Positions 34,911-42,270 of a stretch of 64,000 nucleotides of DNA are shown piece by piece. Position numbers and translations under genes: made by a program. The notes below the pieces were generated by a model. The model searched no databases, was not told the DNA's origin, and worked only from the letters and a program-made list of their open reading frames with translations. Source of the DNA: Mycolicibacterium sp. CBMA 226 (GTDB lineage Bacteria; Actinomycetota; Actinomycetes; Mycobacteriales; Mycobacteriaceae); NCBI RefSeq assembly GCF_009729075.1, contig NZ_VTGY01000025.1, forward strand, positions 212,640-276,639. Direction: 5' to 3'. How positions within the stretch are numbered: the stretch's first letter is position 1; every line of letters begins with the position of its first letter.

Positions 34911-35171
34911 TCAGAGCTTGTTGAAGGCCAGGGTCAGCGCCGACTTCTTGTTGGCGGCCTGGTTCTTGTGGATGACACCCTTGGTGGCAGCCTTGTCCAG
35001 CTTGCGGTTGGTGGCGACGAGCAGCTCGCCGGCCTTGTCCTTCTCGCCCGCCTCGACGGCCTCACGGAACCCGCGGATGGCCGTACGCAGCGCCGACTTC
35101 ACCGACTGGTTGCGCAGACGTGCACGCTCGTTGGTGCGGATGCGCTTTTCCTGCGACTTGATGTTGGCCAC
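34911..35171 (-). CDS. rpsT: 30S ribosomal protein S20
   Basis: An 86-residue basic helical protein that binds 16S rRNA early in 30S assembly. It starts MANIKSQEKRIRTNERARLR and has the typical ATNRKLDKAATKGVIHKNQAA motif and full length. The start is preceded by AAGGAAC. It is transcribed opposite to holA with its own terminator hairpin. The 219-base upstream gap contains the promoter region and no other gene. Confidence 0.98.
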   Translation of the reverse strand: MANIKSQEKRIRTNERARLRNQSVKSALRTAIRGFREAVEAGEKDKAGELLVATNRKLDKAATKGVIHKNQAANKKSALTLAFNKL

Positions 35172-35390
35172 GCGTGTTGTTCCTTCTAAATCTCAATTTG
35201 GGCATGCTCTGGGACGAGCAAGCTCGGTCTTAAGTCTGCGCTCTTCGCCCGTCAACGGGCAGCGACTGTTCAGGCTACCAGCGTCCATGCGAAATCCCCA
35301 AAGCGCGGCATGCGCGCACTGGCCGGCGACGCCCCCGAGCATATCCGTGAATGCCAAGTTGCCCTGCCGAAACCGCCAGGTTGATGCAGC

Positions 35391-37055
35391 ATGTCAGCCA
35401 TGAGCCCACGGACATCGCACAGTGCTCCCGTACGGACACGGCCGAACTCGCCAGGGAATCGTTACGACGGTGTGTTCGACGGTTACGACGACGTCGACAG
35501 TTATGCCGCCGCGTACGACGAGATGTTCGACGGGCAGGGTGCCGTTCGAGGTCTCTACAAGGGCGTCTTCGCGGAGCTGGCGCCGTCCGACACGTCCGAG
35601 CTGGCCGCCCGGTCCGAAGCCCTCGGCCGCGCGTTCACCGATCAGGGCATCACGTTCTCGCTGTCCGGCCAGGAACGGCCGTTCCCGCTGGACCTGGTGC
35701 CCAGGGTCATCTCGGCCGCTGAGTGGTCGAAGCTGGAAAAGGGCATCAAGCAGCGGGTCAAGGCGCTGGAGATGTATCTCGACGACGTCTACGGCGATCA
35801 GGAGATCCTGCGTGACGGGGTGATCCCGCGCCGGTTGGTGACCTCGTGTGAGCACTTCCACCGCGAGGCCGTCGGCATCGTCCCGCCCAACGGTGTCCGA
35901 ATTCACGTCGCGGGCATCGACCTGGTCCGCGACGACAAGGGCGACTTCCGGGTGCTCGAGGACAACCTGCGCTCGCCGTCCGGGGTGTCCTACGTGATGG
36001 AGAACCGGCGCACCATGGCCCGCGTCTTCCCGAACCTGTTCGCGACGCATCGGGTGCGGGCGGTCGGCGACTATTCGTCTCACCTGCTGCGGGCGCTGCG
36101 CAACGCGGCGGCGTCGAACGAGGCGGACCCGACCGTGGTGGTCCTGACGCCCGGCGTCTACAACTCGGCCTACTTCGAGCACTCCCTGCTGGCCCGCCAG
36201 ATGGGCGTCGAACTGGTCGAGGGCCGCGACCTGTTCTGTCGCGACAACGTCGTCTACATGCGCACCACCGAAGGCGAGCGTCAGGTGGACGTCATCTATC
36301 GCCGGATCGACGACATGTTCCTCGACCCGATGCAGTTCCGGCCCGACACCGTGCTCGGGGTCGCCGGCCTGCTCAACGCGGCGCGGGCGGGCAACGTCGT
36401 CATCTCCAGCGCCGTGGGCAACGGCGTCGGCGACGACAAGCTCGTCTACACCTATGTGCCCACCATCATCGAGTACTACCTCGGCGAGAAGCCGCTGCTG
36501 GCGAACGTCGACACCTACCGGTGTTGGCTCGAGGAGGAATGTGAGGAAGTGCTCGACCGCATCCGCGAGCTGGTCATCAAACCGGTCGAGGGGTCGGGCG
36601 GCTATGGCATCGTCTTCGGGCCGGACGCCTCCGAGAAGGAGATCGCCGCGATCTCGAAGAAGGTCCGCTCCGACCCGCGCGGCTGGATTGCCCAGCCGGT
36701 GGTGCAGCTGTCGACGGTGCCGACACGCATCGGCGACAAGCTGGCCCCGCGGCACGTCGATCTGCGGCCGTTCGCCGTCAACGACGGTGACGACGTGTGG
36801 GTGCTGCCCGGCGGCCTGACCCGCGTCGCCTTGCCGGAGGGCTCGCTGGTGGTCAACTCCAGCCAGGGCGGCGGATCGAAGGACACCTGGGTGCTGGCAT
36901 CGCGGGCATCGACCGCCACCCATGAACTCGGCGCCGCCGAAGTCGTCCGCTCCTTGCCGTCCGCCGGCCAGGCGGCCGACGAGGGACCCCCGCAGCAGGC
37001 CATCCAAACTGCTCACCAACAGCAACAGCAACAGCAACAGGCGGTGATGTACTGA
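35391..37055 (+). CDS. circularly permuted ATP-grasp protein
   Basis: A 554-residue type 2 circularly permuted ATP-grasp protein, predicted to join a carboxylate and an amine using ATP, possibly in peptide or cofactor modification. Visible motifs include FRVLEDNLRSPSGVSYVMEN, DVIYRRIDDMFLDP and LVIKPVEGSGGYGIVFGP, the ATP-binding core. The C terminus is an unusual Gln run (Q8) encoded by a perfect hexanucleotide repeat. It overlaps the alpha-E gene by one base. The ATP-grasp / alpha-E / transglutaminase trio is widely conserved, with product unknown. Confidence 0.92.
   Translation: MSAMSPRTSHSAPVRTRPNSPGNRYDGVFDGYDDVDSYAAAYDEMFDGQGAVRGLYKGVFAELAPSDTSELAARSEALGRAFTDQGITFSLSGQERPFPLDLVPRVISAAEWSKLEKGIKQRVKALEMYLDDVYGDQEILRDGVIPRRLVTSCEHFHREAVGIVPPNGVRIHVAGIDLVRDDKGDFRVLEDNLRSPSGVSYVMENRRTMARVFPNLFATHRVRAVGDYSSHLLRALRNAAASNEADPTVVVLTPGVYNSAYFEHSLLARQMGVELVEGRDLFCRDNVVYMRTTEGERQVDVIYRRIDDMFLDPMQFRPDTVLGVAGLLNAARAGNVVISSAVGNGVGDDKLVYTYVPTIIEYYLGEKPLLANVDTYRCWLEEECEEVLDRIRELVIKPVEGSGGYGIVFGPDASEKEIAAISKKVRSDPRGWIAQPVVQLSTVPTRIGDKLAPRHVDLRPFAVNDGDDVWVLPGGLTRVALPEGSLVVNSSQGGGSKDTWVLASRASTATHELGAAEVVRSLPSAGQAADEGPPQQAIQTAHQQQQQQQQAVMY
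37017..37040 (+). repeat. CAACAG hexanucleotide repeat, 4 copies
   Basis: Four perfect tandem copies of CAACAG at the 3' end of the ATP-grasp gene encode eight consecutive Gln. Copy-number change would keep the frame and alter the tail length. Confidence 0.95.
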
Positions 37056-38026
37056 TGTTGGCGCGCAACGCGGAATCGCTGTACTGGATCGGCCGTTACG
37101 TCGAGCGGGCCGACGACACCGCCCGCATCCTGGACGTCACCGTGCACCAGTTGTTGGAGGACTCGAGCGTCGACCCCGACCTGGCGTCGCGAACGTTGTT
37201 GCGGGTCTTGGGCATCGAGCCGCCCGACGCTCCGCTGGACATGTGGTCGTTGACCGACCTGGTCGCGTTCGGCCGCGGTGATGGGCAGAATTCGATCGTC
37301 GAGTCGATCTCGGCGGCCCGGGAAAATGCCCGCGGTGCACGCGAAGTCACGTCCACCGAGATGTGGGAGTGTCTCAACACCACCTACAACGCCCTCGCCG
37401 AGCGGGAGCGGGCCGCCAGAAGGCTTGGGCCACATGAGTTCCTGAGCTTCGTGGAAGGCCGGGCGGCGATGTTCGCGGGCCTCGCCGACTCGACGCTGTC
37501 GCGCGACGACGGCTACCGCTTCATGATGCTGGGCCGGGCGATCGAGCGCGTCGACATGACGGTGCGCCTGCTGCTGGCCCGCGTCGGCGACAGTGCGTCG
37601 TCACCGGCGTGGGTGACGGTGCTGCGCTCGGCCGGTGCCCATGACACCTACCTGCGAACCTACCGTGGCGTGCTCGATGCCGGTCGGGTCGTCGAATTCA
37701 TGTTGCTGGACAGGCTGTTTCCGCGCTCGGTGTTCTATTCGCTGCGGCTGGCCGAGCGGCATCTGGACGAGTTGCACAACCGGCCGCATGACCGCATCGG
37801 CGCCACCGGTGAGGCGCAACGGCTTCTCGGCCGGGCGCGCAGCGAACTGGAGTTCCTGCAGCCGGGCCTCCTGCTGGATTCCCTGGAGGATCGTCTGGCG
37901 GGTCTGCAACGCAGTTGCCGGGAAATCGGAGAAGCATTGGCGTTGGAGTACTTTCACGCAGCGCCGTGGGTCGCGTGGACGGACGCGGGCCGCCCGGTGG
38001 CGGTTATCGAAGAAGGTGAGATCTGA
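37055..38026 (+). CDS. alpha-E domain-containing protein
   Basis: A 323-residue all-helical alpha-E protein, the usual partner of circularly permuted ATP-grasp proteins. It begins LARNAESLYWIGRYVERADDTARIL, the conserved helix with the family's Trp/Arg pattern. The start overlaps the ATP-grasp stop by one base (TGATG), and the transglutaminase gene follows after one base, so the three are co-translated. Its biochemical function is unknown. Confidence 0.92.
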   Translation: MLARNAESLYWIGRYVERADDTARILDVTVHQLLEDSSVDPDLASRTLLRVLGIEPPDAPLDMWSLTDLVAFGRGDGQNSIVESISAARENARGAREVTSTEMWECLNTTYNALAERERAARRLGPHEFLSFVEGRAAMFAGLADSTLSRDDGYRFMMLGRAIERVDMTVRLLLARVGDSASSPAWVTVLRSAGAHDTYLRTYRGVLDAGRVVEFMLLDRLFPRSVFYSLRLAERHLDELHNRPHDRIGATGEAQRLLGRARSELEFLQPGLLLDSLEDRLAGLQRSCREIGEALALEYFHAAPWVAWTDAGRPVAVIEEGEI

Positions 38027-38027
38027 T

Positions 38028-38867
38028 ATGTGGCGGCTCAGGGTTGTCCATGCCACCGGATATGCGTACAAGTCGGCGGTGACGGCGTCGTTCAACGAAG
38101 CCAGGCTGACGCCGCGCTCGGACTCGCGGCAGAACGTCATCCTTAACCGCGTCGAGACCACGCCGGCCACGCGTTCGTACCGGTACATCGACTACTGGGG
38201 AACGGCGGTGACGGCGTTCGATCTGCATGCGCCGCACACCGAGTTGGAGGTGACGTCGTCCTCGGTCGTCGAGACCGACAAGGGCGAAATGCCTGCGGAA
38301 CTGGTGACGTGGGAGGACCTGGCGGGTGGCGGTGTGCGGGACCGGTTCGACGAACTGCTCGTCCCGACCCGCTACACGCCGGTCAGTAAGCGGCTGCAGC
38401 GCGTCGGTCAGCGGATCATGAAGTACTACGACCCGCAGGAAGCGGTGGTCGCCGCGGCGAACTGGGTGAACACCGAGCTGGACTACGTCCCGGGCACGAC
38501 GGGTGTGCACTCGTCGGGCCTGGATGCGCTGCGTGAAGGCAAGGGCGTGTGTCAGGACTTCGCGCATCTGACGCTGATCTTGTTGCGCGGCATGGGGATT
38601 CCGGCCCGGTATGTGTCCGGCTATCTGCACCCGCAGCGCCGGGCAGAGGTCGGCGACACTATCGAGGGGCAGAGCCACGCGTGGGTGCAGGCGTGGACCG
38701 GTGGCTGGTGGGACTACGACCCGACCAACGACGTCGAGATCAGCGAGCAGTACGTGACCGTCGCGGTCGGGCGGGATTATGCGGACGTCACGCCGCTGAA
38801 GGGCATCTACTCGGGCGAGGGATCCACCGATCTGGATGTCGTCGTGGAGATCACCCGGCTGGCCTGA
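38028..38867 (+). CDS. transglutaminase-like cysteine peptidase family protein
   Basis: A 279-residue protein with an N-terminal transglutaminase-associated beta domain and the catalytic core: Cys in GKGVCQDFAHL (about residue 178), His in GQSHAWVQAW, and Asp in WWDYDPTND. The triad is complete. It is the third gene of the ATP-grasp / alpha-E / transglutaminase operon. Such proteins usually act as peptidases or amidases, so it may cleave or transfer the amide product made by the ATP-grasp enzyme. Confidence 0.93.
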   Translation: MWRLRVVHATGYAYKSAVTASFNEARLTPRSDSRQNVILNRVETTPATRSYRYIDYWGTAVTAFDLHAPHTELEVTSSSVVETDKGEMPAELVTWEDLAGGGVRDRFDELLVPTRYTPVSKRLQRVGQRIMKYYDPQEAVVAAANWVNTELDYVPGTTGVHSSGLDALREGKGVCQDFAHLTLILLRGMGIPARYVSGYLHPQRRAEVGDTIEGQSHAWVQAWTGGWWDYDPTNDVEISEQYVTVAVGRDYADVTPLKGIYSGEGSTDLDVVVEITRLA

Positions 38868-38895
38868 ACCGCAGGAAAGTGTCGAACCTCTCACC

Positions 38896-38924
38896 TTGAC
38901 ACGTTGTGTGACCTAACCCACACT
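38896..38924 (+). promoter_or_regulatory. sigma-A promoter with embedded operator, MFS gene
   Basis: TTGACA (38896-38901) and CACACT (38919-38924) are separated by 17 bases. Within and next to the spacer, GTGTG and CACAC form an inverted repeat (about 38906-38923) placed to block polymerase. It drives the MFS gene with a leader of about 50 bases. Confidence 0.55.
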
Positions 38925-38983
38925 GTTGCATATGGCGCGGTCCGTTGCGCTATTTGCGTCATCGACAGAACGTGGGGAGACAC

Positions 38984-40375
38984 GTGGTACTTGAGGCGAC
39001 CAACACGACTGAAACGGACGGCGAGGACGCCGCTTCCAGCACGCCGGAGTTCCGGCGCCGCTTCCTGATCCGGCTCACCGCTGTGCTGGTCGGCGGCATG
39101 TTCCTGGACGGATACATCCTCGGCATCATCGGGCCGGCCACCGTCCTGATCCAGGCCGACCTCGGCGTCAACGATCTGTGGATCGGGCTGATCGCTGCCG
39201 GCACGCTTTTCGGCATCTTTGTCGGTGCCCCGGTCGGCGGTTGGATGACCGACAAGTTCGGCCGCAAGCCCATGTTCCTCATCGACATGGGCTTGTTCGT
39301 GATCGCGTCGTTCCTGCAGTTCTTCGTGGCGCTCGGTCAGTTCTTCATCACCTCGGCGCTTCAGCTGCTGATCATCCGCTTCCTGATGGGCATCGCGATC
39401 GGCGGCGAGTACTCGATCGGCTTCCCGCTGATGACCGAGTTCGCGCCGGCGCGGCTACGTGGCCGTCTGCTGGGCGCCACCCTGGTGGCCTGGTACGTCG
39501 GGTTCATGATCGCGTTCATCGTCGCGCACGCCATGATGGACGCCGGGGTGAACTGGCGGATCATCATCGGCTCCAGCACGGTGATCGCGTCGGGCCTGTT
39601 CCTGGCCCGCATCGGCCTGCCCGAATCGCCGCGCTGGTTGATCCAGAAGGGCAGACGCAAAGAGGCATTGGCGATCGCGAACAAGTACATGGACCTCCTC
39701 GAGGCCGCCGCCGTGACCCGCGAGAGCGAAGGCTGCGATCAAAAGCGGGGAGTCGACGGCACATTCGCGATGCTGTTCAACCGGGCCAACTGGAAGGCCA
39801 CGCTGTTCAGTTCCGGCTTCTGGTTCTGTGCGGTCACCCCGTACTTCGCCATCGCCACCTTCGCTGACACGGTGCTCAAGCAGTACGGCATGGGCGAGGG
39901 CCTGGCGAGTGGCGTCGGCTTGTCGGCCCTGGCCTGCCTCGGTGTCCTCGGCACGGCGCTGCTGCTCGACAGGTTCGGACGGCGCGTGCTTTCTGTGCCC
40001 ACCCAATGGCTGTGTGCCTCGCTGTTGGCGGTGATCGCGCTGTGGAGCGGCGCGCCGGCGATGGCTGTACTGGTGATGTTCCTGGCGTTCTCATTCTTCA
40101 ACGCCGGCTACACGACGCTCACCCAGGTTTATCCGGGCGAGGTGTTCCCGACCGAGGTTCGTGGCATCGGTACCGGCTTCGCGGCCGCATTCAGCCGGAT
40201 CGGCGCGGGCATGGGCACGTTCCTGCTGCCGTGGTCGATCGCACATCTGGGGATGTCGGTCAGCATGTTGGTCGCGGCCGGTGTCGCGTTGGTCGGAGCC
40301 GCGCTGTCGCAATGGCTTGCGCCCGAGACCGCGGGCAAGAGCCTCGCCGAGACGGCATCCACTTACTCACATTGA
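38984..40375 (+). CDS. MFS transporter, sugar porter-like
   Basis: A 463-residue major facilitator of the sugar porter / metabolite:H+ symporter type. It has the loop motif GGWMTDKFGRKPMFL, the ESPRWLIQKGR motif after segment 6 and the C-terminal PETAGKSL motif, all typical of that family. The GTG at 38984 is used because GGGGAG precedes it. The substrate is not evident; it has its own promoter with an operator-like repeat. In M. tuberculosis I do not recall a transporter at this position, so it may be a local insertion. Confidence 0.9.
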   Translation: MVLEATNTTETDGEDAASSTPEFRRRFLIRLTAVLVGGMFLDGYILGIIGPATVLIQADLGVNDLWIGLIAAGTLFGIFVGAPVGGWMTDKFGRKPMFLIDMGLFVIASFLQFFVALGQFFITSALQLLIIRFLMGIAIGGEYSIGFPLMTEFAPARLRGRLLGATLVAWYVGFMIAFIVAHAMMDAGVNWRIIIGSSTVIASGLFLARIGLPESPRWLIQKGRRKEALAIANKYMDLLEAAAVTRESEGCDQKRGVDGTFAMLFNRANWKATLFSSGFWFCAVTPYFAIATFADTVLKQYGMGEGLASGVGLSALACLGVLGTALLLDRFGRRVLSVPTQWLCASLLAVIALWSGAPAMAVLVMFLAFSFFNAGYTTLTQVYPGEVFPTEVRGIGTGFAAAFSRIGAGMGTFLLPWSIAHLGMSVSMLVAAGVALVGAALSQWLAPETAGKSLAETASTYSH

Positions 40376-40459
40376 TATCTACCAGCCGCGCCAATTCCCT
40401 TCGGTGCGTGTGCGTCCGACTACCATGGATGTGAGGTGGATCACGATCGGAGGCCGGCG

Positions 40460-40891
40460 ATGCGGATCGCGGACGTACTGAGTAACAAGGGTGCCGCGGT
40501 AGCGACCATCGCCCCCGAGACCACGGTGTCCCAACTACTGGCCAGCCTCGCGGCGCTGAACATCGGTGCCATGGTGGTGGTCGGCGACGACGGATTGGCC
40601 GGCATCGTGTCCGAGCGCGACGTCGTGCGCGAACTGCACAAGCGCGGCGGCGGCCTACTGGGACAGCCGGTTTCGGAGATCATGACGACCGTGCTGTCGA
40701 CCTGTACGCCGCGCGACACCGTCGACCACCTCGTGGTGCTGATGACCCAGAACCGGGTGCGGCACGTGCCCGTCATCGACGACGGTCGGCTTGTCGGCAT
40801 CGTCAGCATCGGTGACGTCGTCAAAACCCGGATGGAAGAGCTCGAGACCGAACAGCAGCAGCTGCAGGACTACATCACCCAAGGCGGGTAA
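40460..40891 (+). CDS. CBS domain-containing protein
   Basis: A 143-residue protein that is essentially one pair of CBS domains (Bateman module), which binds adenosine nucleotides. Repeat 1 ends VVVGDDGLAGIVSERDVVREL; repeat 2 is VRHVPVIDDGRLVGIVSIGDVV. ATG 40460 has GGAGG upstream. A stand-alone CBS gene at this place is also found in M. tuberculosis as I recall. A GNAT gene follows after 19 bases. Confidence 0.93.
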   Translation: MRIADVLSNKGAAVATIAPETTVSQLLASLAALNIGAMVVVGDDGLAGIVSERDVVRELHKRGGGLLGQPVSEIMTTVLSTCTPRDTVDHLVVLMTQNRVRHVPVIDDGRLVGIVSIGDVVKTRMEELETEQQQLQDYITQGG

Positions 40892-40910
40892 TTCACGGCA
40901 AGCTGGCGGC

Positions 40911-41519
40911 ATGCGTGACATTCAGACCCGGGCGGCCACTCGTTCCGACATCGGCGGTTTGGCCCAGACCCTTGCCCGCGCCTTCGCCGACGACCCGGTG
41001 ATGAAGTGGATGATTCCCGACGATCGAGTGCGCCACCGCCGGTTGCCGCGCCTGTTCGCGGCCCTCACCAAGTACCAGCATCTGGACCACGGCGGCGTCG
41101 AGGTCGCATCGTCGGCCGACGGCATCGGTGCGGCGGCGTTGTGGGATCCACCAGGTAAGTGGCAGCAGACGCGCGGCGACGAGCTGCGGACCGCGCCCAT
41201 CATGCTGCTGACGTTGGGCACCGCGGTGCTGCGCGGACAGGCGGCCGCGGAGCTGATGAAGAAGCATCACCCGGAGGAGCCGCACTGGTATCTCGCGGTG
41301 ATCGGCAGCGACCCGACGGTGCGTGGCGGTGGTTTCGGTCAGGCGTTGATGAAGTCGCGGTTGGACCGCGTCGACGCTGAGCACGCCCCGGCCTATCTGG
41401 AGTCGAGCAATCCGGTGAACGTTCCGTATTACGAGCGGTTCGGTTTCGAGGTCACCGGTGAGATGGTGTTGCCGAACGGCGGCCCGAGCCTGATCCCGAT
41501 GTGGCGGCAGCCTCGATAA
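40911..41519 (+). CDS. GNAT family N-acetyltransferase
   Basis: A 202-residue single-domain acetyltransferase. The acetyl-CoA motif A is GSDPTVRGGGFGQALMKSRL and the C-terminal motif is NVPYYERFGFEVTGE. The substrate is unknown. It starts at ATG 40911, 19 bases after the CBS gene, and converges on the PemK-like gene with a 36-base gap. Confidence 0.9.
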   Translation: MRDIQTRAATRSDIGGLAQTLARAFADDPVMKWMIPDDRVRHRRLPRLFAALTKYQHLDHGGVEVASSADGIGAAALWDPPGKWQQTRGDELRTAPIMLLTLGTAVLRGQAAAELMKKHHPEEPHWYLAVIGSDPTVRGGGFGQALMKSRLDRVDAEHAPAYLESSNPVNVPYYERFGFEVTGEMVLPNGGPSLIPMWRQPR

Positions 41520-41555
41520 GGGCAGTCAACGCCCGCTCGCGCGGGAAGAAGGGGC

Positions 41556-42158
41556 CTAGCTCCAGGAGTAGGTGGCGCGAAGGCGGGCGGCGATGATCTC
41601 GAACTTCTCGCGATCGAGGATCGCGCCTTCGCGGCGGATGCCTTCCTCGGGCACGTCGAGCACGCGGTCGAGGCGCACCCAGCTGGCGCGTCCCTCGTAG
41701 TCCCAGCTGCCCGAGCCGATGCCCACCCAGTCCGGGTCGCCCTGGTGGCGGTCCTGGCTGGACAGCATGAGCCCCAGCAGCGTGTTGCGATCGCGGCCCA
41801 CCACCAGCACGGGGCGGTCTTTGCCGCGGGTCGGGTCGTCCTCGTAGACGACCCAGGTCCACACGATCTCGCCCGGGTCGGCCTGCCCGTCCAGGTCGGG
41901 TGCATAGACGATGCGACGGGCGCGGTGTGCGGTGGGGACGATGTTCTCGGTCACCGGCCGTCCGGCCGTGATTGCCGACTGCGCCTCCGTCGGAACCGCG
42001 CCGAGCGCCGTCAGGCCCACCTCGATACCGAACCGGATGCCCTGCTGGATGGTCCGGGACAGCCCGTCAGGCTGCTGCAAGTTGCGGATGAGCCTGGGCG
42101 CCTCGTTGAACACGAGTTGTTCCGCCAAACGCTGGAACGTCTTCCACTGCGACGCCAT
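41556..42158 (-). CDS. PemK/MazF-like toxin-fold protein
   Basis: A 200-residue protein. The C-terminal 110 residues have the PemK/MazF barrel pattern (GEIVWTWVVYEDDPTRGKDRPVLVVG, then LLGLMLSS), preceded by an 85-residue helical N-terminal extension. No antitoxin gene is adjacent, and the extension is longer than in true MazF toxins, so it is probably a domesticated relative, not an active toxin. A start at 42170 (4 residues longer) is possible. A homolog lies beside lepA in M. tuberculosis as I recall. Confidence 0.82.
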   Translation of the reverse strand: MASQWKTFQRLAEQLVFNEAPRLIRNLQQPDGLSRTIQQGIRFGIEVGLTALGAVPTEAQSAITAGRPVTENIVPTAHRARRIVYAPDLDGQADPGEIVWTWVVYEDDPTRGKDRPVLVVGRDRNTLLGLMLSSQDRHQGDPDWVGIGSGSWDYEGRASWVRLDRVLDVPEEGIRREGAILDREKFEIIAARLRATYSWS

Positions 42159-42216
42159 GGCATCGAGCATAGGGGAGTTTCCGGGCCACGATTTAGTCGC
42201 CGGGGTCCTCGCTAGA

Positions 42217-42264
42217 TACCCTGGTAGCCGCGCGTGATACGCGCGGACCCATCGTCACCAGGAG
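42217..42264 (+). promoter_or_regulatory. lepA 5' leader: -10 box, hairpin and ribosome-binding site
   Basis: TACCCT (42217-42222) would start transcription near 42229. There the leader opens with a perfect 7-base stem CCGCGCG / CGCGCGG around TGATA (42228-42246), then AGGAG (42260-42264), 6 bases before the apparent ATC start. A 5'-terminal hairpin may protect the message or modulate initiation. Confidence 0.5.
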
Positions 42265-42270
42265 ATTCCC

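Noticed and set aside
35391..37055. A 547-codon minus-strand open frame opposite the ATP-grasp gene
   Set aside because: It mirrors a conserved gene with clear ATP-binding motifs and is a shadow frame.
41556..42158. A MazEF toxin-antitoxin module
   Set aside because: Only a PemK-like fold with a long N-terminal extension is present. No antitoxin ORF precedes it on the same strand.
42265..42267. ATT 42265 as the lepA start codon
   Set aside because: The AGGAG site ends at 42264, leaving no spacing. ATC 42271 has 6 bases.
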